A stretch of DNA of 17,695 nt from an uncultured Dyadobacter sp. (lineage in GTDB: Bacteria > Bacteroidota > Bacteroidia > Cytophagales > Spirosomataceae), in contig CALGRQ010000294.1 of assembly GCA_937880795.1 (NCBI GenBank), positions 1-17,695 on the forward strand, in the 5' to 3' direction. The stretch's first letter is position 1, and each line of letters begins with the position of its first letter. The notes under the pieces are model-generated. The model was not told the DNA's origin, made no database searches, and was given only the letters and a program-made list of their open reading frames with translations. The translations under genes were made by a program, and so were the position numbers. Shown in pieces: positions 6,610-13,992 of the stretch.

Positions 6610-6916
6610 TGGCAATTCGGGAAATCTTAAAAATATTTAATCACGACACTGGGGGATCTGGTTCCATTACAAATAAAAAGGGGCTGTCACTGAAACTTGT
6701 CCTTTGGGTATCCATTGCGTACGATGAGTTGTTGGTTAGCTTTGGCTTAATTTTGGGTATTAAATGGAATAAATGCACGAATCTAATTCCTATTGTGTTT
6801 TAGTTTTGTGACCTTTGTTATCAAATTCTGTTTATTCAGTGCAGATGGCGGTTACAAGTAATCCCAAACATTGAGTATACCTGTTTGTAAATAACTGCAT
6901 AGTATAATTATTGTCG
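6610..6916. other. Intergenic region upstream of ispG, no convincing gene
   Basis: About 300 bases lie between the hairpin and ispG. A 64-codon ATG frame (6609-6803) crosses it, but its translation (MAIREILKIFNHDTGGSGSI...) resembles nothing I know and it starts inside the terminator stem. A segment around 6677-6700 containing GGGGCTGTCACTGAAAC resembles the kind of terminal sequence seen on some insertion sequences, but no partner inverted repeat was found. TAGTTTTG at 6801-6808 fits the -7 consensus and may belong to the ispG promoter. Confidence 0.5.
6801..6808 (+). promoter_or_regulatory. Candidate -7 element for ispG
   Basis: TAGTTTTG matches TAnnTTTG at all fixed bases. It would give a leader of roughly 100 bases before the ATG at 6917. 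No clear -33 TTG lies at the right distance, so support is weak. Confidence 0.3.
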
Positions 6917-8917
6917 ATGACATTATTAACAGCTTCCGAAAGCAAGAATATATACTGTCCGTCTTTGACGGAATATAAGCGCCGTAAAACCATTACCATC
7001 CATATTGGTGATGTGCCAATGGGATCGGATTATCCGATTAGAGTGCAATCGATGACCACGGTGGATACCATGGATACGAAAGGATCTATTGATGAGGTAA
7101 TACGGATGGTAAACTCTGGGTGCGAATATGTGCGCATTACTGCTCCCAGTGTAAAGGAGGCTCAGAATCTTGAAAACATTAGAAATGGGCTTCGTAAAGC
7201 CGGTGTGATGGTTCCGCTGGTAGCCGACATACATTTTACGCCCAATGCTGCTGAATTGGCCGCTCGAATTGTAGAAAAGGTCAGGATTAATCCAGGAAAT
7301 TATGCCGATCGTAAGAGGTTTGAGGTGATCGATTATACCGATGCTTCTTACGCAGCCGAATTGGAACGGATCAGAGAAAAATTTATTCCACTGATTAAAA
7401 TTTGTAAGGAGCATGGTACAGCCATGCGAATTGGTACCAATCATGGCTCCCTATCCGACCGTATATTGAGCCGCTACGGTGATACTCCGCTGGGAATGGT
7501 GGAGTCAGCCTTGGAGTTTTTGAGGATTTGCGAGGAGTTTAATTACTTCAATATTGCGCTATCCATGAAATCGAGCAATACCCAAGTGATGGTAGAAGCC
7601 TATCGATTGTTGGTTCAAAGGTTAGATGAAGAAGGTTTAAAGCCGTATCCCTTGCACTTGGGAGTAACGGAGGCCGGTGAGGCGGAAGATGGCAGGATAA
7701 AATCAGCTGTTGGTATAGGTACGTTGTTAGAAGACGGATTGGGTGATACAGTTCGCGTTTCGTTAACAGAAGCGCCTGAAAATGAAGCTCCCGTTGCCAG
7801 AAAGTTAATTGAGCGATATACCTCACGCGTACCTCATGCCTCCATCGAGCCCGTAAGTTCCTGTCCCATTAACCCTTTTCAATATAGCAGAAGGGATACT
7901 CTCGAAGTATTCAATTTTGGAGGTCATAATGTACCTCGCGTCATTGCAGATTATTCAAACATCAATATCAGCGAGTATAGTGATTTAAAAAGCATAGGTC
8001 ATTTCTTCTTGCCTGTTCCTGATAAATGGGCTATGAACGACCAAGGTGCAGATTTTATCTATACTGGTAAAAAAGTCTCTCCTTTCATGTTGCCCAATGG
8101 GTTGAAAGAGATTCTTGACTATGAACAATGGTTGGAGCAATTGGATAAAACGAATCGTTTCCCGTTACTAACAGCCTCAGCATGGACTGGTTTGGCGGGA
8201 TCGGATATATCCGCCCAATTGAACTTTGTGAAAGGAACTATACATGATTTTGATAAGGCTTTTTTGATTTCCATTGCGGATTGTAAAAATGTGGTCCTGC
8301 TTCTGCATACCGACAACTTGCATGCAATGCCGGAAATGAGACGGTTCTTCTTTGAACTTGTTGAAAAGGGCATTAAAGTTCCTGTGGTGATACAACGTGC
8401 GTATGATGTAAATTCGGGAGATGCACTCACGTTATATTCAGCTACGGATATTGGTGGATTGCTGGTAGATGGCTTTGGAGATGGCGTGTTGCTATCGCCA
8501 GTATTTGACGAGGGTGACAATGATAAACTCAAAGCAGCAGCAACCTATAATAGTATAGGATTTGGCATACTTCAGGCAGCGCGCACACGCATGTCTAAAA
8601 CGGAATATATTTCATGTCCCTCCTGCGGTCGCACATTGTTCGATTTACAGGAAACAACGGCAATGATCCGGAAACATACCGAACATCTTAAAGGGATAAA
8701 AATTGGTATTATGGGTTGTATTGTGAATGGACCGGGCGAGATGGCAGATGCGGATTATGGATATGTGGGTATGGGAAAGGATAAGATTGCTTTGTATAGA
8801 GGCCAGGAAGTGATTAAGCGGTCGGTTACTGCTGCCAAGGCAGTTGATGAATTGATTGAGCTTATTAGAGAGGACGGTCGTTGGATTGATCCATCGGAGG
8901 TAGAAGTTTTGAACTAG
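6917..8917 (+). CDS. ispG: 4-hydroxy-3-methylbut-2-en-1-yl diphosphate synthase, long three-domain form
   Basis: IspG (GcpE) reduces methylerythritol cyclodiphosphate to HMBPP, the penultimate step of the MEP isoprenoid pathway, using a [4Fe-4S] cluster. The protein is 666 residues from the ATG at 6917, far longer than the approximately 370 of E. coli. It has the N-terminal TIM barrel (RRKTITIHIGDVPMGSDYPIRVQSMTT; PLVADIHFTPNAA; MRIGTNHGSLSDR), then an inserted middle domain of some 250 residues, then the Fe-S domain with CPSCGRTLFDLQ (Cys567, Cys570) and GIMGCIVNGPGEMADADYGY (Cys601, Glu608). This insertion-bearing form is known from Bacteroidota, Chlamydiae and plant plastids. A TTG at 6911 is in frame but the ATG two codons later is the better start. 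A small membrane-protein gene follows 28 bases downstream. Confidence 0.97.
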   Translation: MTLLTASESKNIYCPSLTEYKRRKTITIHIGDVPMGSDYPIRVQSMTTVDTMDTKGSIDEVIRMVNSGCEYVRITAPSVKEAQNLENIRNGLRKAGVMVPLVADIHFTPNAAELAARIVEKVRINPGNYADRKRFEVIDYTDASYAAELERIREKFIPLIKICKEHGTAMRIGTNHGSLSDRILSRYGDTPLGMVESALEFLRICEEFNYFNIALSMKSSNTQVMVEAYRLLVQRLDEEGLKPYPLHLGVTEAGEAEDGRIKSAVGIGTLLEDGLGDTVRVSLTEAPENEAPVARKLIERYTSRVPHASIEPVSSCPINPFQYSRRDTLEVFNFGGHNVPRVIADYSNINISEYSDLKSIGHFFLPVPDKWAMNDQGADFIYTGKKVSPFMLPNGLKEILDYEQWLEQLDKTNRFPLLTASAWTGLAGSDISAQLNFVKGTIHDFDKAFLISIADCKNVVLLLHTDNLHAMPEMRRFFFELVEKGIKVPVVIQRAYDVNSGDALTLYSATDIGGLLVDGFGDGVLLSPVFDEGDNDKLKAAATYNSIGFGILQAARTRMSKTEYISCPSCGRTLFDLQETTAMIRKHTEHLKGIKIGIMGCIVNGPGEMADADYGYVGMGKDKIALYRGQEVIKRSVTAAKAVDELIELIREDGRWIDPSEVEVLN

Positions 8918-8945
8918 TGGTGAACCACTTGAAATTTGATTGGCA

Positions 8946-9125
8946 ATGAAAGGTTATTTTCAGTTAGGCGAAGTATTTAAATATTTTATCCGCGTTTTTA
9001 AAAAACCGGATCCCAATGCACCCAATTCTTTTAATTTAAGGGTGATGCACGGTATTAATAGGATTTCTATAGTGATGTTTATTTTTTGTATGATAATCAT
9101 GATAATTCGTGCTTTCACAAGATGA
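8946..9125 (+). CDS. Small single-pass membrane protein, DUF6728-like
   Basis: This 59-residue protein begins MKGYFQLGEVFKYFIRVFKK and ends in one hydrophobic helix (IVMFIFCMIIMIIRAF, about residues 41-57). The middle (KKPDPNAPNSFNLRVMHGINRIS) is basic and contains the conserved-looking FNLRxMHxINRIS segment. It matches my recollection of a short Bacteroidota-specific family, DUF6728, of unknown role. I take the ATG at 8946 rather than the TTG six bases upstream. It starts 28 bases after ispG, and its TGA overlaps the next gene's ATG in an ATGA, so its translation is coupled to that of the MmcQ/YjbR-like protein. Function unknown. Confidence 0.8.
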   Translation: MKGYFQLGEVFKYFIRVFKKPDPNAPNSFNLRVMHGINRISIVMFIFCMIIMIIRAFTR

Positions 9126-9481
9126 ACCTCGAAACTCTGCGTGATTATTGCCTATCTCTACCAGGGGTTACAGAAGAGCTACCTTTTGGACCAGACACGC
9201 TTGTGTTTAAGGTGATGGGAAAGGTGTTTCTACTGACAGGTCTGGATAGGGATGTTTTTTCGTTTAATGTAAAATGTGATCCTGAAAGGGCCGAAGAATT
9301 GCGCTCGCAGTATAGAGATGTTCTTCCCGGTTATCACATGAATAAGAAGCATTGGAATACGGTACAGGTTACTGGAAGTATACCTGGAGAAATATTAACC
9401 GGCTTTGTTACTGATTCTTATCATCTTGTCGTTAATACTTTAACAAAGACATTGAAGCAAGAATTGGCCGAATTGAAGTGA
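9122..9481 (+). CDS. MmcQ/YjbR family protein
   Basis: This 119-residue protein belongs to the MmcQ/YjbR family (CyaY-like fold, often annotated as DNA-binding). Typical features are MNLETLRDYCLSLPGVTEELPFG at the start, the beta strands FKVMGKVFLLTGL and FSFNVKCDPE, and the YRDVLPGYHMNKKHWNTV segment with the conserved His-Met-Asn-Lys-Lys-His-Trp-Asn. The same frame is open from 9086, but the ATG at 9122 gives the normal family start and overlaps the previous stop as ATGA. The family's biochemical role is not settled. It is followed by a bidirectional terminator. Confidence 0.9.
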   Translation: MNLETLRDYCLSLPGVTEELPFGPDTLVFKVMGKVFLLTGLDRDVFSFNVKCDPERAEELRSQYRDVLPGYHMNKKHWNTVQVTGSIPGEILTGFVTDSYHLVVNTLTKTLKQELAELK

Positions 9482-9500
9482 AGCTATGAGAATGAAATTC

Positions 9501-9541
9501 AACAAAAAAACCGAAACAAAATTTGCTTCGGTTTTTTTGTT
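9501..9541. terminator. Bidirectional intrinsic terminator
   Basis: A perfect 15-bp stem (9501-9515 with 9527-9541), with an A-rich left arm, a T-rich right arm and a CCGAA/TTCGG core, has an 11-base loop. It lies between the convergent MmcQ/YjbR-like gene and gldC and can terminate both. Confidence 0.9.
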
Positions 9542-9545
9542 GGCT

Positions 9546-9887
9546 TTACTTGGCTGCCTTCATTTCTTCGTCAAGTTTCTTGCTAAGGGTTTCGCATAAT
9601 CCCTCGATGGCCTCTCCCATTGCACGGTCATTAGTGGCCGTTAGGAGTGTATCTGCAATCCCACTCATGATCTCAATATAGAACCTCTTCATCTCAAAAA
9701 CCTCCATTTCTTTGGTCCAAAGGTCAATCTTTAAAGTACCTCTGTGGTAATGATCCCAAACAGCAATGGCAATCGCTCGGGTGTCATTGATACCTTCATT
9801 GGGATTGTCCGTTGCATTCCAATGGATTTTTTCAGGGACATTTTGAGCGTCTAGTTCAATAGAGAAGTTTATTTCTGAATTTTTCAT
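9546..9887 (-). CDS. gldC: Gliding motility protein GldC
   Basis: The 113-residue product matches GldC throughout: SEINFSIELDAQNVPEKIHWNA at the start, a central AIAIAVWDHYHRGTLKIDLWTKEM, then FEMKRFYIEIMSGIADTLLTATND. GldC is a cytoplasmic accessory protein that improves gliding in Flavobacterium johnsoniae and is widespread in Bacteroidota, including many non-gliding species. There is no signal peptide, as expected. The gene stands alone here, not next to gldB as in some relatives. A TACTTTTG -7 element lies 19 bases before the ATG, and the terminator at 9501-9541 closes the transcript. Confidence 0.93.
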   Translation of the reverse strand: MKNSEINFSIELDAQNVPEKIHWNATDNPNEGINDTRAIAIAVWDHYHRGTLKIDLWTKEMEVFEMKRFYIEIMSGIADTLLTATNDRAMGEAIEGLCETLSKKLDEEMKAAK

Positions 9888-9905
9888 ATGGTGTTAAATA
9901 TTTCA

Positions 9906-9913
9906 CAAAAGTA
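9906..9913 (-). promoter_or_regulatory. Candidate -7 element for gldC
   Basis: On the minus strand this reads TACTTTTG, a full match to TAnnTTTG. It predicts a short leader of about 12 bases before the gldC ATG at 9887. No obvious -33 TTG is at the right distance. Confidence 0.4.
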
Positions 9914-9945
9914 AGTAATTAACCGCTAGAAGGTGTTAATGGTTT

Positions 9946-10677
9946 CTAATTTCCGGATTGACCGAAAACTCTTTTCAAAATATCACTCACTCTGGCAACC
10001 GGATCTTTTCTAATTTTCTTCTCTTCCTGAGCAATCAATAAATAAAGTCCGTCTATGGTTTTCTGGGTAGCGTACTCCTTTAAATCCGGATTTACCTTTT
10101 TAACCAAAGGAATTTTGTTATATACGTTCACAAGGTCTGAGTAATACTGAGTAGCCTTATTGAGTTGCAAGGTGCTGTCGACCACCGGAAAAAAGGTCTT
10201 AAACAAATCATCATTTGTAGTTCTTTGTAAGTACATGGTAGCTGCATTGTCTTCTCCTTTAAGGATGCTTACGGCATCGGAGATAGTCATGGAGGTGATT
10301 GCCTTAACAAAAATGGGTTTCGACTTTTTTGCAGCATCCTCAGCCGCACGGTTGAGGGACAATGTAAATTTATCAACCTCCTTACCCATTCCCATTTTTC
10401 TAAGTGTTTCGGCCACTTTCTGGGCTTCCGGAGGTACCACGATCTTAATCAGTTCATTTTTGAAAAAACCATCTTGCTTGGATGCCTCGGCCGAACCATT
10501 GCTGATACCTACGGTTAATGCTTCTTTTAAACCTCGGGATATATCACTTTCACTAAGGGGACTCCCCTGTGTTTGTACCTGTTCAAGAATTTTGCCAAGT
10601 TTGCTTTTGAACTGAGCCTCAGAGGCGCAGCCCGAAAAAACCATTAACATGGCAGCTATTATTATTTTTTGGTTCAT
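9946..10677 (-). CDS. DUF4197 domain lipoprotein
   Basis: The 243-residue protein starts with a lipoprotein signal (MNQKIIIAAMLMVFSGC), with the lipobox FSGC at residues 14-17 and C17 as the lipidated residue. Residues about 36-240 match the DUF4197 family: SESDISRGLKEALTVGISNGSA, then KIVVPPEAQKVAETLRKMG, the Asn-Arg-Ala-Ala-Glu-Asp-Ala-Ala segment, DAVSILKGEDNAATMYLQRTT and GLYLLIAQEEKKIRKDP. The protein is largely alpha-helical and is expected to sit in the periplasm or outer-membrane inner leaflet. The family function is unknown. It is divergent from cinA and upstream of gldC in the same direction, 58 bases away; each gene has its own -7 match, so they are probably transcribed separately. 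Confidence 0.92.
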   Translation of the reverse strand: MNQKIIIAAMLMVFSGCASEAQFKSKLGKILEQVQTQGSPLSESDISRGLKEALTVGISNGSAEASKQDGFFKNELIKIVVPPEAQKVAETLRKMGMGKEVDKFTLSLNRAAEDAAKKSKPIFVKAITSMTISDAVSILKGEDNAATMYLQRTTNDDLFKTFFPVVDSTLQLNKATQYYSDLVNVYNKIPLVKKVNPDLKEYATQKTIDGLYLLIAQEEKKIRKDPVARVSDILKRVFGQSGN

Positions 10678-10711
10678 TAGTCTTTATGTTTGTTAATTTT
10701 CATCTAGGCTT

Positions 10712-10719
10712 CAAACGTA
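10712..10719 (-). promoter_or_regulatory. Candidate -7 element for the DUF4197 gene
   Basis: The minus strand reads TACGTTTG, matching TAnnTTTG at all fixed bases. Transcription would begin near 10705, about 28 bases before the ATG at 10677. Confidence 0.45.
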
Positions 10720-10741
10720 ATCAATAACGATTAATTTTACT

Positions 10742-10749
10742 TAATTTTG
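10742..10749 (+). promoter_or_regulatory. Candidate -7 element for cinA
   Basis: TAATTTTG matches TAnnTTTG fully and lies 37 bases before the cinA ATG, giving a leader near 33 bases. With the minus-strand element at 10712-10719 it makes a compact divergent promoter pair within the 109-base gap. Confidence 0.45.
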
Positions 10750-10786
10750 GGAAAATATAGGCTTCAATTCAACCTGATTCTCTTTT

Positions 10787-12055
10787 ATGAATGCCACAGT
10801 AAAGGCTGAAATTATTACGATTGGTGATGAAATTTTGTTTGGACAAATTGTTGATACAAACACCCAATGGATTGGCGCTGAACTGACAAACATTGGTGTT
10901 AGAACTGTACGCAAAACGTCCGTTGGTGATATAAGAAGTGATATTTTATCTGCATTTTCCGAGGCAGGAAAGAGAGCGGATATCGTGATTGTTACCGGTG
11001 GGCTTGGGCCTACCAAGGACGATATTACAAAGCATACCTTTTGTGAGTTTTTCGGAAGTTCTTTGGTGATGAATCAGGAAGCGCTAGCCCATGTAACTGC
11101 ATTTTTTGCCAAGAGAGGTAGGGCCATGACCGAACTGAACATTCAGCAAGCGGCTTTACCGAGTAATTGTACCTATATAACCAATCAATGGGGTACGGCT
11201 CCTGGCATGTGGTTTGAGAAAGATGGCGTTGTATATGTTTCGCTCCCCGGGGTACCTTACGAAATGAAAAACCTCATGGAGTTTGAGATATTGCCCCGAT
11301 TGAAGCAAAAATATACCTTAAACGTAATTAAACATAAATCCATTAAGACAATTGGTATAGGCGAATCGTTTTTGGCAGAGAAGATTGCTTCCTGGGAGGA
11401 TGCTTTACCGGAACACATAAAATTGGCCTATTTGCCACATTTTGGGCAGGTTAAGCTTCGGTTAACGGGTACAGGCGGTGATGAAGCCGTATTGGATGGA
11501 GAAATTGAAGAGCAAATAAATAAGCTGTTGCCTATCATTAATGAGTATGTATACGGCTACGATCTGGATGAACTAGAGTCTGTCATAGGTGCGTTGCTTA
11601 AAGCACAGGATGCAACAATTGGGACAGCTGAAAGTTGCACCGGTGGTTTTTTGGCACATAGGCTGACCAACATTCCAGGCTCATCGGCATATTTCGAAGG
11701 TTCTGTTGTTAGCTATTCTAACGATGTTAAAATGAGTGTTCTTGGGGTTTCAAATGATACGTTGGCTCAATTCGGAGCAGTAAGTGAAGAGACCGCCAAG
11801 CAGATGGCAGAAGGTGCAAGGAAATTGCTCAATACCACCTACGCCCTATCCACAACGGGTATAGCTGGGCCTGATGGAGGGTCAGAAGCGAAGCCAGTTG
11901 GAACTGTTTGGATTGCATGTGCCACTCCAACGGGCACTGTAACACAGTTATTGAAACTTGCCAATGTGAGAAGTATTAATATTGAGATGGCTTCTATACA
12001 CGCATTAAACCTATTAAGGAAAACTTTAACGAAATCAGATATCTCGTTAAAGTAG
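10787..12055 (+). CDS. cinA: CinA family protein (nicotinamide-nucleotide amidohydrolase)
   Basis: CinA (422 residues) has two domains. The N-terminal MoaB/MogA-like domain (about 5-175) shows IGDEILFGQIVDTNTQWIG and VTGGLGPTKDD and in relatives carries ADP-ribose pyrophosphatase (COG1058) activity. The C-terminal PncC domain (about 255-415) shows GTAESCTGGFLAHRLT with candidate nucleophile S283, SYSNDVKM, GAVSEETAKQMAEGARK and TGIAGPDGG (from T357). It deamidates nicotinamide mononucleotide to nicotinate mononucleotide, recycling the by-product of bacterial DNA ligase. The name reflects competence induction in streptococci and need not apply here. The full two-domain length is normal. Downstream, two RNA hairpins separate it from the E2 gene, which may be read through from cinA. 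Confidence 0.95.
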   Translation: MNATVKAEIITIGDEILFGQIVDTNTQWIGAELTNIGVRTVRKTSVGDIRSDILSAFSEAGKRADIVIVTGGLGPTKDDITKHTFCEFFGSSLVMNQEALAHVTAFFAKRGRAMTELNIQQAALPSNCTYITNQWGTAPGMWFEKDGVVYVSLPGVPYEMKNLMEFEILPRLKQKYTLNVIKHKSIKTIGIGESFLAEKIASWEDALPEHIKLAYLPHFGQVKLRLTGTGGDEAVLDGEIEEQINKLLPIINEYVYGYDLDELESVIGALLKAQDATIGTAESCTGGFLAHRLTNIPGSSAYFEGSVVSYSNDVKMSVLGVSNDTLAQFGAVSEETAKQMAEGARKLLNTTYALSTTGIAGPDGGSEAKPVGTVWIACATPTGTVTQLLKLANVRSINIEMASIHALNLLRKTLTKSDISLK

Positions 12056-12066
12056 ATTAACGAACA

Positions 12067-12090
12067 GGCATGGTATTGATATACCATGCC
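12067..12090. repeat. Hairpin 1 between cinA and the E2 gene
   Basis: GGCATGGTAT (12067-12076) and ATACCATGCC (12081-12090) form a perfect 10-bp stem with a TGAT loop. No T run follows, so it is not a standard terminator. It begins 12 bases after the cinA stop. Confidence 0.75.
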
Positions 12091-12094
12091 GCAT

Positions 12095-12119
12095 GAGTTT
12101 ATGGAAAAGCCATAGGCTC
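12095..12119 (+). repeat. Hairpin 2 between cinA and the E2 gene
   Basis: In RNA, GAGUUUAUGG (12095-12104) pairs with CCAUAGGCUC (12110-12119) over 10 pairs, two of them G-U, around the loop AAAAG. The wobble pairs mean it folds better on the plus strand than on the minus. It follows hairpin 1 by 4 bases. Confidence 0.55.
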
Positions 12120-12172
12120 CCATTTATTTATCTGGATGAGCTTGTAGAGCGCGTTTGGTTTAATAGAATCCT

Positions 12173-13459
12173 ATGAAAATGATTGAAATGCTGATGCCTC
12201 CTATGGGTGAGAGTATCATGGAATGTACTGTACTGCATCGCCTTAAAAAGGAAGGTGATAAAGTATCGGTGGATGATTCAATATTAGAAGTTGCTACTGA
12301 TAAAGTGGATACCGAGGTTCCATGTCCATTTGAAGGGACGATTAAGCAGTGGCTGGTTAAAGAAGATGATATTGTTCCAATAGGTAGCCCTATTGCAATT
12401 ATTGAAACCAGCGATATGATAACAGGCGATGCTCTGTCGGAGATAAGTGCGCCGGAGACATCGGATTTGGAAGCAAGTGTCAACGCTCTTGAAGCTGAAT
12501 TTCAGGATGCATTATCAGCAAAAAGTGTTGCCGTAGCAGAAGTTGTGGCCGTTGACGGAAATAGTTTTTATTCTCCACTTGTCTTAAGTATCGCGCGGGA
12601 AGAAGGAATTGCGCAACAAGAGCTTTCTTCGATAAAAGGAACAGGTGTGGAAGGCCGTGTAACGAAATCTGATATTCTCAATTACTTGCATACCAGAAAA
12701 TCGGCTGTTATAACTACTGTTTCGCAGAAAGTTGTTTCGGTTAGTGGCGGAAATGATATTATCGAGATGGATCGTATGCGCAAAATGATTTCCCAGCGTA
12801 TGGTTGAGTCTCGCAGGATTTCTGCGCACGTAACCTCGTTTATTGAAACTGACATGACTTCGGTTGTGAAATGGAGAGATGATGTAAAAGATAATTACCG
12901 TAAAAAGTCAGGTACGGGAATCACGTTTACACCGATATTGATCGAAGCCGTGGTGAAAGCCATTAAAGACTATCCGATGATTAATATTTCTGTGGATGGG
13001 GATAAAATTGTGGTCAAGAAGGATATCAACATCGGTATGGCTGTGGCATTGCCGGATGGAAATCTGATCGTCCCTGTAATTCATCATGCGGATCAATACG
13101 ATCTGGACGGCTTGGCGAGAAAAGTAAACGAACTCGCTACCAAAGCACGTGAGAATAAATTAAAGGCAGATGATGTCGCCGGCGGGACTTATACCATTTC
13201 CAATATTGGAGCTTTTTCAAATTTGATGGGTACACCCATCATTGTTCAGCCTCAGGTGGGGATTATGGCTTTTGGAGCTATTAAAAAGAAACCTGCTGTA
13301 ATAGAAACCCCACAAGGTGATTTGTTGGGTATTCGCAGTATGATGTTTATTTCTCACTCATACGATCACCGCGTGGTGGATGGCTCGCTGGGAGGAATGT
13401 TCTTAAAAAGGGTAAATGATTACCTGGAAGGCTTTGATTTGCACCGAACCCTAATCTAA
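12173..13459 (+). CDS. 2-oxo acid dehydrogenase E2 (dihydrolipoyl acyltransferase)
   Basis: The 428-residue protein is the core acyltransferase of a 2-oxo acid dehydrogenase complex. It has one lipoyl domain (1-80; lipoylated K44 in EVATDKVDTEVP), a linker rich in Ala, Glu and Ser, a peripheral-subunit-binding domain (about 134-172; SPLVLSIAREEGI...GTGVEGRVTKSDILNYL), and the catalytic domain (about 195-425) with the active-site HRVVDG, H399 and D403. It transfers an acyl group from lipoamide to CoA. The substrate class is uncertain; the single lipoyl domain and general look fit branched-chain or related E2s in Bacteroidota rather than a multi-lipoyl pyruvate E2. No E1 or E3 gene is in the window. 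Its stop overlaps the next gene's start by one base (TAATG), opening a run of four tightly packed genes. Confidence 0.94.
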   Translation: MKMIEMLMPPMGESIMECTVLHRLKKEGDKVSVDDSILEVATDKVDTEVPCPFEGTIKQWLVKEDDIVPIGSPIAIIETSDMITGDALSEISAPETSDLEASVNALEAEFQDALSAKSVAVAEVVAVDGNSFYSPLVLSIAREEGIAQQELSSIKGTGVEGRVTKSDILNYLHTRKSAVITTVSQKVVSVSGGNDIIEMDRMRKMISQRMVESRRISAHVTSFIETDMTSVVKWRDDVKDNYRKKSGTGITFTPILIEAVVKAIKDYPMINISVDGDKIVVKKDINIGMAVALPDGNLIVPVIHHADQYDLDGLARKVNELATKARENKLKADDVAGGTYTISNIGAFSNLMGTPIIVQPQVGIMAFGAIKKKPAVIETPQGDLLGIRSMMFISHSYDHRVVDGSLGGMFLKRVNDYLEGFDLHRTLI

Positions 13460-13992
13460 TGCTAAGACTTACTTTGGATATGGATGATGTGTTAGCAAAT
13501 ACTCACGAAAAGCTAATTAACATCGTTTTGAATGATTTTTCGACCACACTCACGGAGAAGGAGCTGAAAGCAGCTCCTTTGAAAGAGTTGTTACATCCAA
13601 AGCAATTGGGGAAATTAAAAAAGATTATGAATGCCCCAAGCTTTTTTGCCGATATAGAAGTCAAAGAGGATGCGATTGAAACTGTTAGGGCGCTATCGAG
13701 TTATTATGAGATATTTGTAGCGACAGCCTGCATGGAGTTTCCTAACTCATTCAAAGATAAATTTGATTGGCTCGCCAGGCATTTTAACTTTATCCCTTGG
13801 ACACATATTGTCTTTTGTGGCCATAAAAGCATTATTCAATCAGATTATCTAATCGATGATCATACCAAGAATCTATATGCTTTTAAAGGTGAGGGTATAT
13901 TATTTACAGCGGCCCATAATAAGAAGGAAACCGGTTTTCGAAGAGTTTCGAGCTGGAAAGAAGTATCAGAACTATTCTTGCCAATTGTATGA
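13459..13992 (+). CDS. 5' nucleotidase, NT5C type (HAD superfamily 5'(3')-deoxyribonucleotidase-like)
   Basis: The 177-residue cytosolic enzyme belongs to the HAD phosphatases of the NT5C group, which dephosphorylate (deoxy)nucleoside monophosphates. Motif I is LDMDDVLAN with nucleophile D7 and general acid D9, motif II lies at VATAC (T89), motif III is probably K123 in GHKSII, and motif IV is DYLIDDHTKN with D133 and D134. These support an active phosphatase; the substrate is not predictable. Length is normal for the group. It overlaps the E2 stop by one base and ends in an ATGA overlap with the response regulator, so all these genes are likely translated from one message. Confidence 0.88.
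   Translation: MLRLTLDMDDVLANTHEKLINIVLNDFSTTLTEKELKAAPLKELLHPKQLGKLKKIMNAPSFFADIEVKEDAIETVRALSSYYEIFVATACMEFPNSFKDKFDWLARHFNFIPWTHIVFCGHKSIIQSDYLIDDHTKNLYAFKGEGILFTAAHNKKETGFRRVSSWKEVSELFLPIV

Noticed and set aside
6591..6803. Possible 64-70 codon gene starting MAIREILKIF or from a GTG at 6591
   Set aside because: It starts inside the terminator hairpin of the preceding gene, has no recognisable family or good initiation context, and its composition does not look like the neighbouring proteins.
6926..7444. 172-codon open frame on the minus strand
   Set aside because: It lies wholly inside the strongly supported ispG coding region and its translation is low-complexity in His and Arg, as expected of an antisense shadow.
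10160..10615. 151-codon open frame on the plus strand
   Set aside because: It lies entirely opposite the DUF4197 lipoprotein, which has clear family motifs and a lipobox.
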